Shown piece by piece: positions 49,803-57,838 of a DNA stretch of 64,000 nt. Positions within the stretch are counted from its first letter, which is position 1; each line of letters begins with the position of its first letter. A program made the translations under genes and the position numbers. The notes below the pieces were generated by a model. That model was not told the DNA's origin. It ran no database searches and saw nothing but the letters and a program-made list of their open reading frames with translations. Source of the DNA: Yanshouia hominis. Lineage in GTDB: Bacteria; Bacillota; Clostridia; Oscillospirales; Ruminococcaceae. Where the stretch lies: the NCBI GenBank assembly GCA_014385025.1, contig JACRTB010000007.1:98788-162787 (forward strand), given 5' to 3'.

Positions 49803-50864
49803 TTAAGCGGTCATCAATTTGTCCAGTTTGAAAGCCTTGAGGGCGTCCTGACTGAAGGAGATTCCGAGGCCGTCGGCCGCGGCCAGCAGCTTTTCGTTGT
49901 ATTCATCCTGCTTCATCAGCGGGAGCATCGAGAGCTTGGCCGACTGATAGGCGCTTTCATCCTCCATCAGACCGCGGCGCTCAAACAGGACGCCGTAGTT
50001 GTCGTCCTCATAGGTTTCGGACACGTTCAACGTGTCGTTGGCAAAGATCTGGTCGCGCAGCGCCTGCGGATAGTTGGTGTTCCCGCGGTAGACCAGGGAA
50101 ATCTGCTCTTCTTCGACAAGCGGGCCGTGGGTGTGGGCGTTTCCGCTGTCGAGGGCGCCGTGAATCGCTTCATCCTGGGCCACAATCAGGTCGAAGAGCG
50201 GTTCCCCCGCCTTGGAACGCTCAAAATAGGATTCGATCAGCTCCTGCTGCGCGGCGGCGCCCGCCTCGTCAAAAGCGGCGCCGGCCGCCTGATCGTAGGT
50301 CTTGGAGAGGACCAGCATCAGGACGCGGCGGTAATTTTCTTCATAGAAAGCGCGGTAATCCTCTTCGCTGACGGCAAATTCCCCGCCCTCGCCATAGTAG
50401 GCCGAAAAAACAAGCTGGGATTTGGCGGCGTTGAGGTTGATCGCTTCGACCGAGGAATAGCCGATGCCCGCCTTTTCCATGCGTTCGCTTTCACTTTCCC
50501 AGGACTGGCGCAGCCCCTGCGTCGCGGCAGCCGCAGTCTCCGGGTCGAGGGTGAGGCCGAGACGGTCAAATTCGCTCTCAACTGCGACAAAGATGCGGGT
50601 CAGCTCGGCAGCGCGGTTGTTGATCCAGTCGGCGGCCTTGGCCCCGTCGATTTCCTGCTCCAAAACATTCTTCGACATGTCGGGCACCTTGTAATAGGCT
50701 TCGTTGAGCGCGGTGAGCTGATGGGCGATATAGACCCCCGCGGGAACCTCCCCGCCGGAATAGGTCGCGGCAATACGGGTCTTTTCGCCGAAGGTACAGC
50801 CCGAAACCGAGCAGACCGCCAGCGCCGCAGCCAGGACAAGCGCCGCAAAGCGTTTGGTGTTCAT
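49803..50864 (-). CDS. Lipoprotein resembling the foldase (SurA/PrsA) chaperone region without a PPIase domain
   Basis: A 353-residue lipoprotein: signal with lipobox VSGC (Cys 23). The mature part is mostly helical (GVYIAHQLTALNEAYYKV; ADWINNRAAELTRIFVAVESEFDRLGLTLDPE), which resembles the N-terminal chaperone segment of PrsA/SurA proteins, but the expected parvulin domain is not recognisable. Later segments (LVLSKTYDQAAGAAFDEAG; AIHGALDSGNAHTHGPL) match nothing I know. It lies beside two exported surface proteins, so a folding role is plausible, but this is inference. GGAGGAAG precedes the ATG at 50864. Confidence 0.7.
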   Translation of the reverse strand: MNTKRFAALVLAAALAVCSVSGCTFGEKTRIAATYSGGEVPAGVYIAHQLTALNEAYYKVPDMSKNVLEQEIDGAKAADWINNRAAELTRIFVAVESEFDRLGLTLDPETAAAATQGLRQSWESESERMEKAGIGYSSVEAINLNAAKSQLVFSAYYGEGGEFAVSEEDYRAFYEENYRRVLMLVLSKTYDQAAGAAFDEAGAAAQQELIESYFERSKAGEPLFDLIVAQDEAIHGALDSGNAHTHGPLVEEEQISLVYRGNTNYPQALRDQIFANDTLNVSETYEDDNYGVLFERRGLMEDESAYQSAKLSMLPLMKQDEYNEKLLAAADGLGISFSQDALKAFKLDKLMTA

Positions 50865-50902
50865 GATTAACTTCCTCCTTAAACGTTGGTGCAACGGCAT
50901 CT

Positions 50903-50931
50903 ATTATACCCCTTCGCCGGTGGAAAGTCCA
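50903..50931 (-). promoter_or_regulatory. Promoter of the lipoprotein gene
   Basis: On the minus strand TGGACT (50926-50931), a 17-base spacer and a perfect TATAAT (50903-50908), 38 bases before the ATG. Confidence 0.7.
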
Positions 50932-50965
50932 GAAAAAGATCAGTGCGCCGTAAAATCCGCACCGC

Positions 50966-51013
50966 AAAAGTGCCCTTCCTCCCACGCGCGGCAGAAGAAA
51001 GGGCACTCGTTTT
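50966..51013. terminator. Hairpin upstream of the lipoprotein promoter
   Basis: AGTGCCCTT (50970-50978) pairs with AAGGGCACT (50999-51007), flanked by AAAA and CGTTTT. It could stop transcripts leaving the UPF0340 operon and its repeats. Confidence 0.5.
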
Positions 51014-51032
51014 GAAAAAGGGTGGGACGGAG

Positions 51033-51345
51033 TTCAGACTATAAGCCCGCATGAGGATGGAGAAAGGGCGGTCACCCCGGAAAAACGGGACGGGGTTCAG
51101 ACGATAGCCCGCATCAGAATGGAGAAAGGGCGGTCACCCCGGAAAAACGGGACGGGGTTCAGACGATAAGCCCGCATGAGGATGGAGAAAAGGCGGTCAC
51201 CCCGGAAAACCGGGATGGGATTCAGACGATAGCCCGCATCAGAATGGAGAAAGGGCGGTCACCCCGGAAAAGCCGGGACGGGGTTTGGGCATATGGCCCG
51301 CCCGAGGGCGGGAGGAAGGATGACCGACCCGGTGATGCAGGGCCG
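51033..51345. repeat. 62/63-bp tandem array with alternating unit types, reaching the UPF0340 gene
   Basis: TTCAGAC starts units at 51033, 51096, 51158 and 51221, and a diverged unit starts at 51284. Two unit types alternate: one reads GATAAGCCCGCATGAGGATGG, the other GATAGCCCGCATCAGAATGG, so a ~125-base dimer is repeated. All contain AAGGGCGGTCACCCCGGAAAA or a close match. The array abuts the UPF0340 gene, whose 3' end carries a similar stretch (GCGAGCCTCCGACGAATTTG followed by GGACGGGT). Confidence 0.85.
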
Positions 51346-51903
51346 TTACAGCAGGGCGGGGTCGTAGACGGCGCGCGAGCCTCCGACGAATTTGGGACGG
51401 GTGCGGGCGCAGGAAATGGAGGCTTCTCCGATTTTGCGCACCGAGAGCCGCACCGGCACCGCCACCGGACGCAGGTGCATTCCGATCAGCGTCTGCCCGA
51501 TGTCGATTCCCGCCGCCGCGCAGCCGATTCGTTCGACCGCCGCCGGATGCCGGAAGGCCGCCCAGGCCGCGGTGGCAAAGGAGCCTCCCGCCTTGGGCTG
51601 CGGCACGACGTTGACCCGGTCGAGACGGTAGGCGCGCAGGGCCTCCTCCTCCACGATCAGCGCCCGGTTGAGGTGCTCGCAGCACTGGGCCGCGAGAAAG
51701 ATCTCCGCATCGCGCAGCACCGGCAGAATCCCGTCGAGCACCGCCTTGGCAATTTCGGGGCTGGAGTGGGAACCGATCTTTTCGCCGCCGACCTCGCTCG
51801 AGGAGCAGCCGACCACAAAGAGATCGCCGGGGGAAAGCTTCGCCGCACCGAGCAGCTCGGTAACGGCGGCGCGCGCCTGTTCGGTTAATTGAATGAGTTC
51901 CAT
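51346..51903 (-). CDS. UPF0340 / TIGR01440 family protein (YwlG-like)
   Basis: A 185-residue protein of the UPF0340 family, conserved in Firmicutes but of unknown function. Family features: LFVVGCSSSEVGGEKIGSHSSPEIAKAV (~28-55), QCCEHLNRALIVEE (~73), VNVVPQPKAGGSFATAAW (~97) and GIDIGQTLIGMHLRPVAVP (~132). The repeated glycine/serine loops suggest nucleotide or phosphate binding. AAGGAGG lies 10 bases before the ATG. It is the last gene of a lipoprotein-M20D-UPF0340 operon, 15 bases after its neighbour. Confidence 0.9.
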   Translation of the reverse strand: MELIQLTEQARAAVTELLGAAKLSPGDLFVVGCSSSEVGGEKIGSHSSPEIAKAVLDGILPVLRDAEIFLAAQCCEHLNRALIVEEEALRAYRLDRVNVVPQPKAGGSFATAAWAAFRHPAAVERIGCAAAGIDIGQTLIGMHLRPVAVPVRLSVRKIGEASISCARTRPKFVGGSRAVYDPALL

Positions 51904-51918
51904 CGTCAGAGCGCCTCC

Positions 51919-53238
51919 TTATTTGAACCGCCGGATATAGCCGCGGTATTCGTCGCGGGTGAAGGGGGGCGTATAGCGGCTGATCGCCCCGCGGGCCAGC
52001 GCGGCGTTTTCCTTCAGCAGATGGTAGGCGGTCAGCGCCATCATCTTTGAGGGCACGACCAGCGCCTTTTCGGGATCAACCACCGCAAAGTCGCTGCTGT
52101 GCAGGCTCCCCCGCGTCCCGCTGTGGGTAAAGTTGAGAACCGGCATCACCTGTGCGAGATCTCCCACATCGGTTGAGGCGTAGTTTTGCACCGCGGCATC
52201 CGCTTTTTCAACCGAAAATCCCGGCCCGAAAGCGGCGCGGACCGTTTCGGCGGCCAGCAGCTGCGCCGGATCGGCGGGAATGAAGGGCCCGGGCAGGTAA
52301 CCCTGCCAGGTTTCCGTCTCGGCCTTCGCGCCGACGGCGTAGGCGGTCCCCTCGAAAGCGCGGTCGAATTTGGCGGAAACCGCCTCGAGCGCATCAAGGT
52401 TGGCGGCGCGCACCATCCCTTCGACGGTGACGTTGGCCGGAACGACGTTGATTGCGTCGCCTCCGTGGGTAATGTTGGTGTGAATCCGCACGCAGTCGCG
52501 TTCCCGGAACCCCTCGCGGATCAGCCCGATCGCCGAAAGGCCGAGGGTCGCGGCCGAGAGGGCGTTGACGCCGTTGTGGGGCGCGGCCGCGGCGTGGGCC
52601 GCTTTGCCCACCAGCCGGACCGTTTTGGTGAAGGAACCGGTCGAACAGTTGTTGCCGACCAGCAGGTCGGCCGCGGAATCGACCATGTGGACATGAGTGG
52701 TCAGGGCAAGATCGATGTCATCGAATTCTCCGAGACAGAGCAGTTCCGACTTGCCGGAGCAGCGGCTGATCTTTCCCTCGGCGGTGAGCCGCACCCGGCG
52801 CTCGATCGGGACATATTCCTCGGCGGGGACAAGGAAAAACACCACCCGCCCCTGAATGGAGCGCGCCACCTCGGGGTCGGCAAAGGCCGCCGCCGCGCCG
52901 AGCACCGCGTTGAGCTGGGCGTGGTGGCCGCAGGCGTGGGAAATTCCGCCGGCCGCGGCATTGGCCTGCGGGTGGGTTGGACAGAGGATTCCGTCAAGTT
53001 CGCCGATTACGGCGACCGCCGGGCCGTCCCCGTTCCCGATTTCGGCCCGCAGGCCGGTGACGGCGAGGCCCTCCCGGACGGTGTAGCCGAAGCCGCGCAG
53101 CCATTGGGCCGCGCGCCGCGCGGTGTTGAATTCCTCATAGCCGGTTTCGGCCGAACGGTAGGTTTCCTCCCCGAAGGAGAGAAGCGCCCCGCGCTTTGCA
53201 TCAATCTGTTCCAGAATCCGTGCTTCGATATGATCCAT
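51919..53238 (-). CDS. M20D family amidohydrolase (AbgA/B-like)
   Basis: A 439-residue di-metal amidohydrolase. Metal ligands are in GGISHACGHHAQLNAVLG (~97-110) and VPAEEY (~137), with TTHVHMV (~180). The dimerisation lid contains GKAAHAAAAPHNGVNAL (~211), and HSSDFAVVD near 386 gives the last ligand. The family includes aminobenzoyl-glutamate and N-acyl-amino-acid hydrolases. No signal peptide. AGGAGG precedes the ATG. It sits between a lipoprotein gene (19 bases upstream) and UPF0340. Confidence 0.9.
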   Translation of the reverse strand: MDHIEARILEQIDAKRGALLSFGEETYRSAETGYEEFNTARRAAQWLRGFGYTVREGLAVTGLRAEIGNGDGPAVAVIGELDGILCPTHPQANAAAGGISHACGHHAQLNAVLGAAAAFADPEVARSIQGRVVFFLVPAEEYVPIERRVRLTAEGKISRCSGKSELLCLGEFDDIDLALTTHVHMVDSAADLLVGNNCSTGSFTKTVRLVGKAAHAAAAPHNGVNALSAATLGLSAIGLIREGFRERDCVRIHTNITHGGDAINVVPANVTVEGMVRAANLDALEAVSAKFDRAFEGTAYAVGAKAETETWQGYLPGPFIPADPAQLLAAETVRAAFGPGFSVEKADAAVQNYASTDVGDLAQVMPVLNFTHSGTRGSLHSSDFAVVDPEKALVVPSKMMALTAYHLLKENAALARGAISRYTPPFTRDEYRGYIRRFK

Positions 53239-53257
53239 ACTGCATTCCTCCTGATTC

Positions 53258-53968
53258 TTACTGCAAAACGGAATAGCCCTCGGGCAGTGCGATGGTTTTG
53301 GCGGGGATATTGCCGGAGACAGCTTTGATTTTCAGAATCATCTCAGCGAGCTGCTCATCCTCGAGGGTGCGGGTCATTCCCGCCAGCCTTCCCTCTTCGT
53401 CAAAGAAAAAACGGACGGTGTCCCCCTGCTGATCATACTGCTCATATCGCAGCGTCTCGCCGTCAAAGGAGCCTTCTCCCCGTTCCTCAAAGGAGAGGTA
53501 GGAAAAATCGGTGTCGAAGCCGCCCGACATCTCGGCCGGATCGACCTTGGCACAGGTTTTGGAGGTATCGTTGACCAGCCAGGTCGTTCCGTCCAGCGTC
53601 ACGACCCGCATGGTGGTCAGCGCGCCCGACATTTCGCTGGTCGTTTTGACCGCCGAATTTCCCTTGTCCACCGCGATGGTGACGGCGTTTTCCAGCCGGA
53701 GTCCCTCGATTTCGATGATCGAGATGCCGTCGATATAGTAGGCGCCGCCCATGAGCTGCTTGGCGATGGATTCAGAGAGGAGCGGCTCCTCCTCCGGCTC
53801 GCTCTGCGTCTGCGATTCCCCGGCGGGCTCGGCCGCGGAGACGGCCGCCGGACCGCCGGAGGAGGGGAACGGCGGAGAAAAAACGGAGGGGTCCCGGGAG
53901 CAGGCGGCGAGGCAGAGCGCCGCCAGAAGGGCCGGGAGAAGAGCGGTAAGCCGTTTGTTCTGCAACAT
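53258..53968 (-). CDS. Hypothetical lipoprotein
   Basis: A 236-residue lipoprotein: signal peptide with lipobox LAAC (Cys 22), then a Ser/Pro/Glu linker (to ~62) and a beta-rich domain (AYYIDGISIIEIEGLRLENAV; FFFDEEGRLAGMTRTLED) that resembles LolA/LppX-like lipoproteins of Firmicutes only in general layout. AGGAGG precedes the ATG at 53968, and a promoter is visible. It heads the operon with an M20D hydrolase and UPF0340. Function unknown. Confidence 0.8.
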   Translation of the reverse strand: MLQNKRLTALLPALLAALCLAACSRDPSVFSPPFPSSGGPAAVSAAEPAGESQTQSEPEEEPLLSESIAKQLMGGAYYIDGISIIEIEGLRLENAVTIAVDKGNSAVKTTSEMSGALTTMRVVTLDGTTWLVNDTSKTCAKVDPAEMSGGFDTDFSYLSFEERGEGSFDGETLRYEQYDQQGDTVRFFFDEEGRLAGMTRTLEDEQLAEMILKIKAVSGNIPAKTIALPEGYSVLQ

Positions 53969-53993
53969 GGGAGGCCTCCTGTGCTTTTTCCTT

Positions 53994-54022
53994 ATCATAG
54001 CACAGGAAGGACAGAAATTCAA
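53994..54022 (-). promoter_or_regulatory. Promoter of the lipoprotein-M20D-UPF0340 operon
   Basis: On the minus strand TTGAAT (54017-54022), a 17-base spacer and TATGAT (53994-53999), 25 bases before the ATG. Confidence 0.75.
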
Positions 54023-54328
54023 AGGGATTCGGAGGTTTGGCGCCTCTGCGGAAAAATTTCAAGAGCCGGACGCATCCCGAGACGGAAGTCTTCGGAGAAG
54101 GCAAACTCCGGCCCGATGGCGTTCGGGGAGCTTGGCAGGCCGCATGTTGCCCCGCAAAGTTCCCGCCTGCCGCCGGAAAGCCCATCGGGAAGCCGCGTTT
54201 TTGCGCCGCGGCCGACTCCTTGGCCTCGCGGCGGCCCGGAAATTTTCAGATTTCCCGAAGCACGGCCGGGCAGAGACGGACGTGAAAAAACTGATGAATC
54301 GCTGTCGGCATGAAAACCCCTCCTTCAT
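54023..54328. other. GC-rich non-coding spacer
   Basis: About 300 bases between the operon promoter and the 64-bp array. Open frames exist, but none has a ribosome site or recognisable protein. No clear structure. Confidence 0.4.
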
Positions 54329-54540
54329 CCGCAGACGGCGGGCTTTACTCCCGCCGCGAGGGTGACCCAGTGGGCGGCGGCGCATTGACCGTCCGCAGAC
54401 GGCGGGCTTTACTCCCGCCGCGAGGGTGACCCAGTGGGCGGCGGCGCATTGACCGTCCGCAGACGGCGGGTTTTACTCCCGCTGTGCGGCCGACCTGGTG
54501 AACAGCGGCGCATCGACCGTCCGCAGACGGCGGGGTTATG
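54329..54540. repeat. 64-bp tandem array, just over three copies
   Basis: CCGCAGACGGCGGG starts units at 54329, 54393, 54457 and 54521, exactly 64 bases apart. The first two units are identical (GCTTTACTCCCGCCGCGAGG...GCGGCGGCGCATTGACCGT), the third is diverged, and the fourth is cut short. Each unit can form a hairpin (GGCGGG / CCCGCC). It lies between divergently transcribed genes, not at a gene 3' end. Confidence 0.9.
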
Positions 54541-54639
54541 CGGCCGATTCGGGGGACGGCCTCGCGCGGACGGAGAGTGCTGTGGGCACGTCCATGCGGG
54601 CTTCATGAGGGGAAAGCCGGAAAATGGCGCGCTTTTCCC

Positions 54640-54668
54640 TTGCCCTTTTTTTCGTTTCCCGTTACAAT
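54640..54668 (+). promoter_or_regulatory. Promoter of the DUF362 gene
   Basis: TTGCCC (54640-54645), a 17-base T-rich spacer and TACAAT (54663-54668), 31 bases before the start. Confidence 0.65.
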
Positions 54669-54699
54669 AGAAGAAACCGTCTGAAAGGAAGGAACAAGA

Positions 54700-55824
54700 A
54701 TGAAACCCTCCAAAGTATATTTCAGCGACCTGCGGGCGCTGCCCGGAACCAACCTGCTCATCAAGCTGCAAAAGCTCGCCGTCGCGGCGGGACTCGACAA
54801 TCTGCCGCTCGACAAACGCTTTGCGGCGATTAAAATCCACTTCGGGGAGCCGGGCAACCTCTCCTACCTGCGGCCAAACTACGCCAAGGTGCTTGCGGAT
54901 GCGATCCGCGAGCGGGGCGGAAAGCCCTTTGTCACCGACTGCAACACCCTCTATGCCGGACGGCGCAAGGATGCTCTCGAGCATATCGACAGCGCCTTCG
55001 AGAACGGCTATACCCCTTATTCCTGCGGATGCCATGTCATCATTGCGGATGGGCTTAAGGGTACCGACGACGTTGAGGTGCCGGTTGCGGGCGGCGAATA
55101 TGTCAAAAATGCCAAGATCGGCCGCGCCATCATGGACGCCGACGTGATCATTTCACTCAACCACTTCAAGGGACATGAGCAGACCGGCTTCGGCGGCGCG
55201 ATTAAGAACATCGGAATGGGATGCGGTTCCCGCGCCGGAAAGATGGAGCAGCACAGCTGCGGCAAGCCATACATCAAAACGGATAAATGTGTTGGCTGCC
55301 GCTTCTGCGCCAAACAGTGCGCCCACGGGGCGATCCGCTTCAGGGAGGATCATAAGGCCTCGATCGACGAGAGCTGCTGCGTCGGCTGCGGCCGCTGCAT
55401 CGGGGTTTGCGCTCATAACGCCGTTTCTCCGCGCAACGATGCCGCGCCCGCCGAGCTCTGCAAGCGGATGGCCGAGTACGCCAAGGCGGTGCTTGACGGG
55501 AGGCCCCAGCTGCACATCAGTCTGGTGATCGACGTTTCCCCCTACTGCGACTGCCACGGGGAAAACGATCTGGCGGTGATTCCCAACGTGGGGATGTTTG
55601 CTTCCACCGACCCGGTGGCCCTCGATCAGGCCTGCGCCGACGCATGCAACGCGATGCCCGTCATTCCGGGAAGCCTGCTCGACGAGCACCTGCACGACGA
55701 GGCATGCCGGGGCGGCGATCATTTCCACACCATCTCGCCCAATACCGACTGGGAGGTTTGCCTCGCTCACGCCGAGAAGCTCGGAGTCGGCACCCGTTGC
55801 TATGAGCTGGTTACCGTCAAGTAA
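54700..55824 (+). CDS. DUF362 protein with two 4Fe-4S ferredoxin motifs
   Basis: A 374-residue cytoplasmic protein. The N-terminal DUF362 domain (~1-185) contains IKIHFGEPGNLSYLRPNY, FVTDCNTLY and SLNHFKGHEQTGFGGAIKN. Two ferredoxin clusters follow: CVGCRFCAKQC (~195) and CVGCGRCIGVC (~225), giving two [4Fe-4S] sites. The C-terminal part continues the DUF362 fold (VIPNVGMFASTDPVALDQA). The electron-transfer partner is unknown. AAGGAAGG precedes the ATG. It is monocistronic between a promoter and a bidirectional terminator. Confidence 0.92.
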   Translation: MKPSKVYFSDLRALPGTNLLIKLQKLAVAAGLDNLPLDKRFAAIKIHFGEPGNLSYLRPNYAKVLADAIRERGGKPFVTDCNTLYAGRRKDALEHIDSAFENGYTPYSCGCHVIIADGLKGTDDVEVPVAGGEYVKNAKIGRAIMDADVIISLNHFKGHEQTGFGGAIKNIGMGCGSRAGKMEQHSCGKPYIKTDKCVGCRFCAKQCAHGAIRFREDHKASIDESCCVGCGRCIGVCAHNAVSPRNDAAPAELCKRMAEYAKAVLDGRPQLHISLVIDVSPYCDCHGENDLAVIPNVGMFASTDPVALDQACADACNAMPVIPGSLLDEHLHDEACRGGDHFHTISPNTDWEVCLAHAEKLGVGTRCYELVTVK

Positions 55825-55836
55825 ATTCCGCGCGGA

Positions 55837-55867
55837 AAACGCCCCCTGTCCACGACAGGGGGCGTTT
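55837..55867. terminator. Bidirectional terminator between DUF362 and SDR genes
   Basis: AAACGCCCCCTGTC, loop CAC, GACAGGGGGCGTTT: a perfect 14-bp stem with A and T ends serving both converging genes. Confidence 0.85.
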
Positions 55868-55890
55868 GGGGGTCCGCAGGAGGACGGCGT

Positions 55891-56655
55891 TCAGATGACC
55901 ATTCCGCCGTTGACCCCCAGCACCTGACCGGTGACAAAGGAGGCGCGGGCGGTAAAGTACCAGATCGCATCCGCGGCTTCTTCGGGGGAGCCGATTGCGC
56001 CGAGCGGAGTTTCCTCACGCAGGGCGGAGAAATCCGCTTCGCTTAGGCTCCGGTTCATGTCGGTGGATATGACGCCCGGCGCGACGCAGTTGACCCGCAC
56101 GCCGGAGGGCCCGACCTCTTTGGCAAGGGCGCGGGTCAGGCCGATGACCGCCGCCTTGCTCGCCGAATAGGCCGCCTCGCAGGAGCCGCCCGTCTGCCCC
56201 CACATCGAGGAGAGGGTTACGATGCTGCCCTGCTGCCGCCGGATCATGCCGGGAAGAGCGGCGCGGCAGCAAAGGAAAGCCGAACGGACATTGACCGCGA
56301 AGAGACGGTCCCAGTCCTCGAGGGAAAGGTCGGTCAGCAGTCCCTGCGGCAGAGCGATCCCGGCGTTGAGCACCAGCCCGTCGAGATGGCCGAGGGTCTG
56401 CTCGGCAGACCGGACGAGCGATTCACACCCGGCGGGGTCCGCCAGGTCGGCGCGGATGGCGGTGACTCCCGGCAGGCGGACGCAGAGCCGGCGCGTCTCC
56501 TCTTCGGCATGCAGCCAGCCGAAGGCCACGGCCCAGCCTTCCCGGAAAAAGCGTTCGACGGCGGCGCGCCCGATGCCGCGCGAGCCGCCGGTGATCAGTA
56601 CTGTTTTGATGGCGTTCAGCTCCTTGCAGACCCGAGGTTTGCGGGCCCGGATCAT
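55891..56655 (-). CDS. Short-chain dehydrogenase/reductase (FabG-like)
   Basis: A 254-residue NAD(P)-dependent oxidoreductase. The Rossmann motif is TGGSRGIGRA (residues ~22-31), NAG is at ~96, the catalytic Ser is in TLSSMWG (~149), YSASKAA gives Tyr and Lys (~162-166), and VNCVAPGVISTDM follows. GG at the end (VLGVNGGMVI) is typical of FabG-type SDRs. The only ATG (56655) lacks a ribosome site, whereas AAGGAG lies 9 bases before an ATC (Ile 16), giving the natural-looking start IKTVLITGG; a rare ATC start or a lost ATG is possible. Confidence 0.85.
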   Translation of the reverse strand: MIRARKPRVCKELNAIKTVLITGGSRGIGRAAVERFFREGWAVAFGWLHAEEETRRLCVRLPGVTAIRADLADPAGCESLVRSAEQTLGHLDGLVLNAGIALPQGLLTDLSLEDWDRLFAVNVRSAFLCCRAALPGMIRRQQGSIVTLSSMWGQTGGSCEAAYSASKAAVIGLTRALAKEVGPSGVRVNCVAPGVISTDMNRSLSEADFSALREETPLGAIGSPEEAADAIWYFTARASFVTGQVLGVNGGMVI

Positions 56656-56781
56656 TTGTCTGTTTTCTGTGGGCCGGGCACATGCCGCGCCGGCATGGGT
56701 GTCGGGAATGTCCTTCGGCCGCTTGCAATTTTTGGGGGCGGGGCCTTGGCATATGCTTTGACCGCCCGATGTGCCGGCGGG

Positions 56782-57648
56782 TTATTTGCCTGCTTCCCGC
56801 AGGTAGCGCAGCACCCCCATTGCCGCCCGGGCTCCGTCTCCCACAGCGGTCGAAACCTGAAGAAGTCCGCCGGTGCAGTCACCCGCGGCGAAAAGCCCCG
56901 GCACGGCGGTCTGCATCGAATCGTCAACGACGATCGAGCCGTTTTTGACTTCGGCCCCGAGCTTGCGGGCAAAATCCCCCGCACCCGCTGAACCGAGCGC
57001 CACGAAAAGGCCCTCGACCGGCACTTCGCGCCCGTCCGCCAGCCGCACGGAGGAGAGCTGTTCCTCCCCCACGAGGGAGGCGAGAGGTTCGGTGACGGCC
57101 GAGAGACGGGGGTCCATCCCTTCCGGAACGGGCGCTCCATTGGTGAAGAGGGTCACGCCGCCCGCCACCGGAAGCAGATGGGCGGCCTCATGCAGCGCGT
57201 AGTCTCCCGCGCCGAGCACCCCGACGGAGCGGCCGCGGTAAAAGAAGGCGTCGCAGACCGCGCAGTAGCTGACCCCATGCCCCTCGAGCGCGGCGAGCCC
57301 CGGAATCGGAAGCGTCCGCCGGGAGGCGCCGGTCGCAAGAATGACGCAGGGGGCCGAAGCCTCCCCCTCTCCGGTCAGCAGGCGGAAGCCATCCGGCTCC
57401 CAGGAGAGGTCGAGCGCCTCCGAGAAAAGGATCTCCGCGCCGAGCGACCGGGCCTGCTCGAGGCCGCGGTGGGCCAGCGCCTCGCCGCTGATCGGCTCTT
57501 CCAGGCCAAAGTAATTTTCAATCTTTTCGGCCTTTTGCAGCGCGCCGAAGTCCTTGCCCACCAGCAGGGCGCGGCGGTTGGCGCGGCAGAGATAGATGGC
57601 GGCGCTTGCCCCGGCAGGGCCAAGTCCGATGATGATGACATCCGGCAT
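56782..57648 (-). CDS. Thioredoxin-reductase-like flavoprotein
   Basis: A 288-residue FAD/NAD(P)H pyridine-nucleotide disulfide oxidoreductase. The N-terminal GLGPAGASAAIYL (8-20) binds FAD. The redox pair is CAVCD (~127-131), normal for TrxB. The second GxGxxA-like motif is VLGAGDYALHEA (~143), where the usual GxGxxA reads GAGDYA. GLFAAGDCTGG (~259) closes the FAD site. GGAGGA lies 7-8 bases before the ATG. No thioredoxin gene is adjacent, so the partner is unknown. It diverges from the NUDIX gene. Confidence 0.92.
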   Translation of the reverse strand: MPDVIIIGLGPAGASAAIYLCRANRRALLVGKDFGALQKAEKIENYFGLEEPISGEALAHRGLEQARSLGAEILFSEALDLSWEPDGFRLLTGEGEASAPCVILATGASRRTLPIPGLAALEGHGVSYCAVCDAFFYRGRSVGVLGAGDYALHEAAHLLPVAGGVTLFTNGAPVPEGMDPRLSAVTEPLASLVGEEQLSSVRLADGREVPVEGLFVALGSAGAGDFARKLGAEVKNGSIVVDDSMQTAVPGLFAAGDCTGGLLQVSTAVGDGARAAMGVLRYLREAGK

Positions 57649-57715
57649 TTGATCGTCCTCCTTTTGTTTGGCTGCCCTTATTATAATCGATATCGGGAAA
57701 GATTACCACGAGGAA

Positions 57716-57744
57716 TTGAATTTTACGTCAAAAGAGGGTATAAT
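57716..57744 (+). promoter_or_regulatory. Promoter of the NUDIX gene
   Basis: TTGAAT (57716-57721), a 17-base spacer and TATAAT (57739-57744), 94 bases before the start. Confidence 0.8.
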
Positions 57745-57838
57745 AGCCAAGAGATCATTACGACCTCTGACAGCGCCCACGGCCTTTTCCCGCGGAACGG
57801 CCGCGGCGGCGTGATGCTTTGACAAAAGGAGAATTCCG

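Noticed and set aside
51033..51300. Array considered as a CRISPR
   Set aside because: Units are contiguous without unique spacers and alternate between two types; no cas genes.
53969..54328. Open frames in the GC-rich spacer upstream of the lipoprotein operon
   Set aside because: No ribosome sites, Arg/Pro/Ala-rich products, and both strands are open, as expected from base composition.
54329..54540. 64-bp array considered as a CRISPR
   Set aside because: The whole 64-base unit repeats, so there are no unique spacers.
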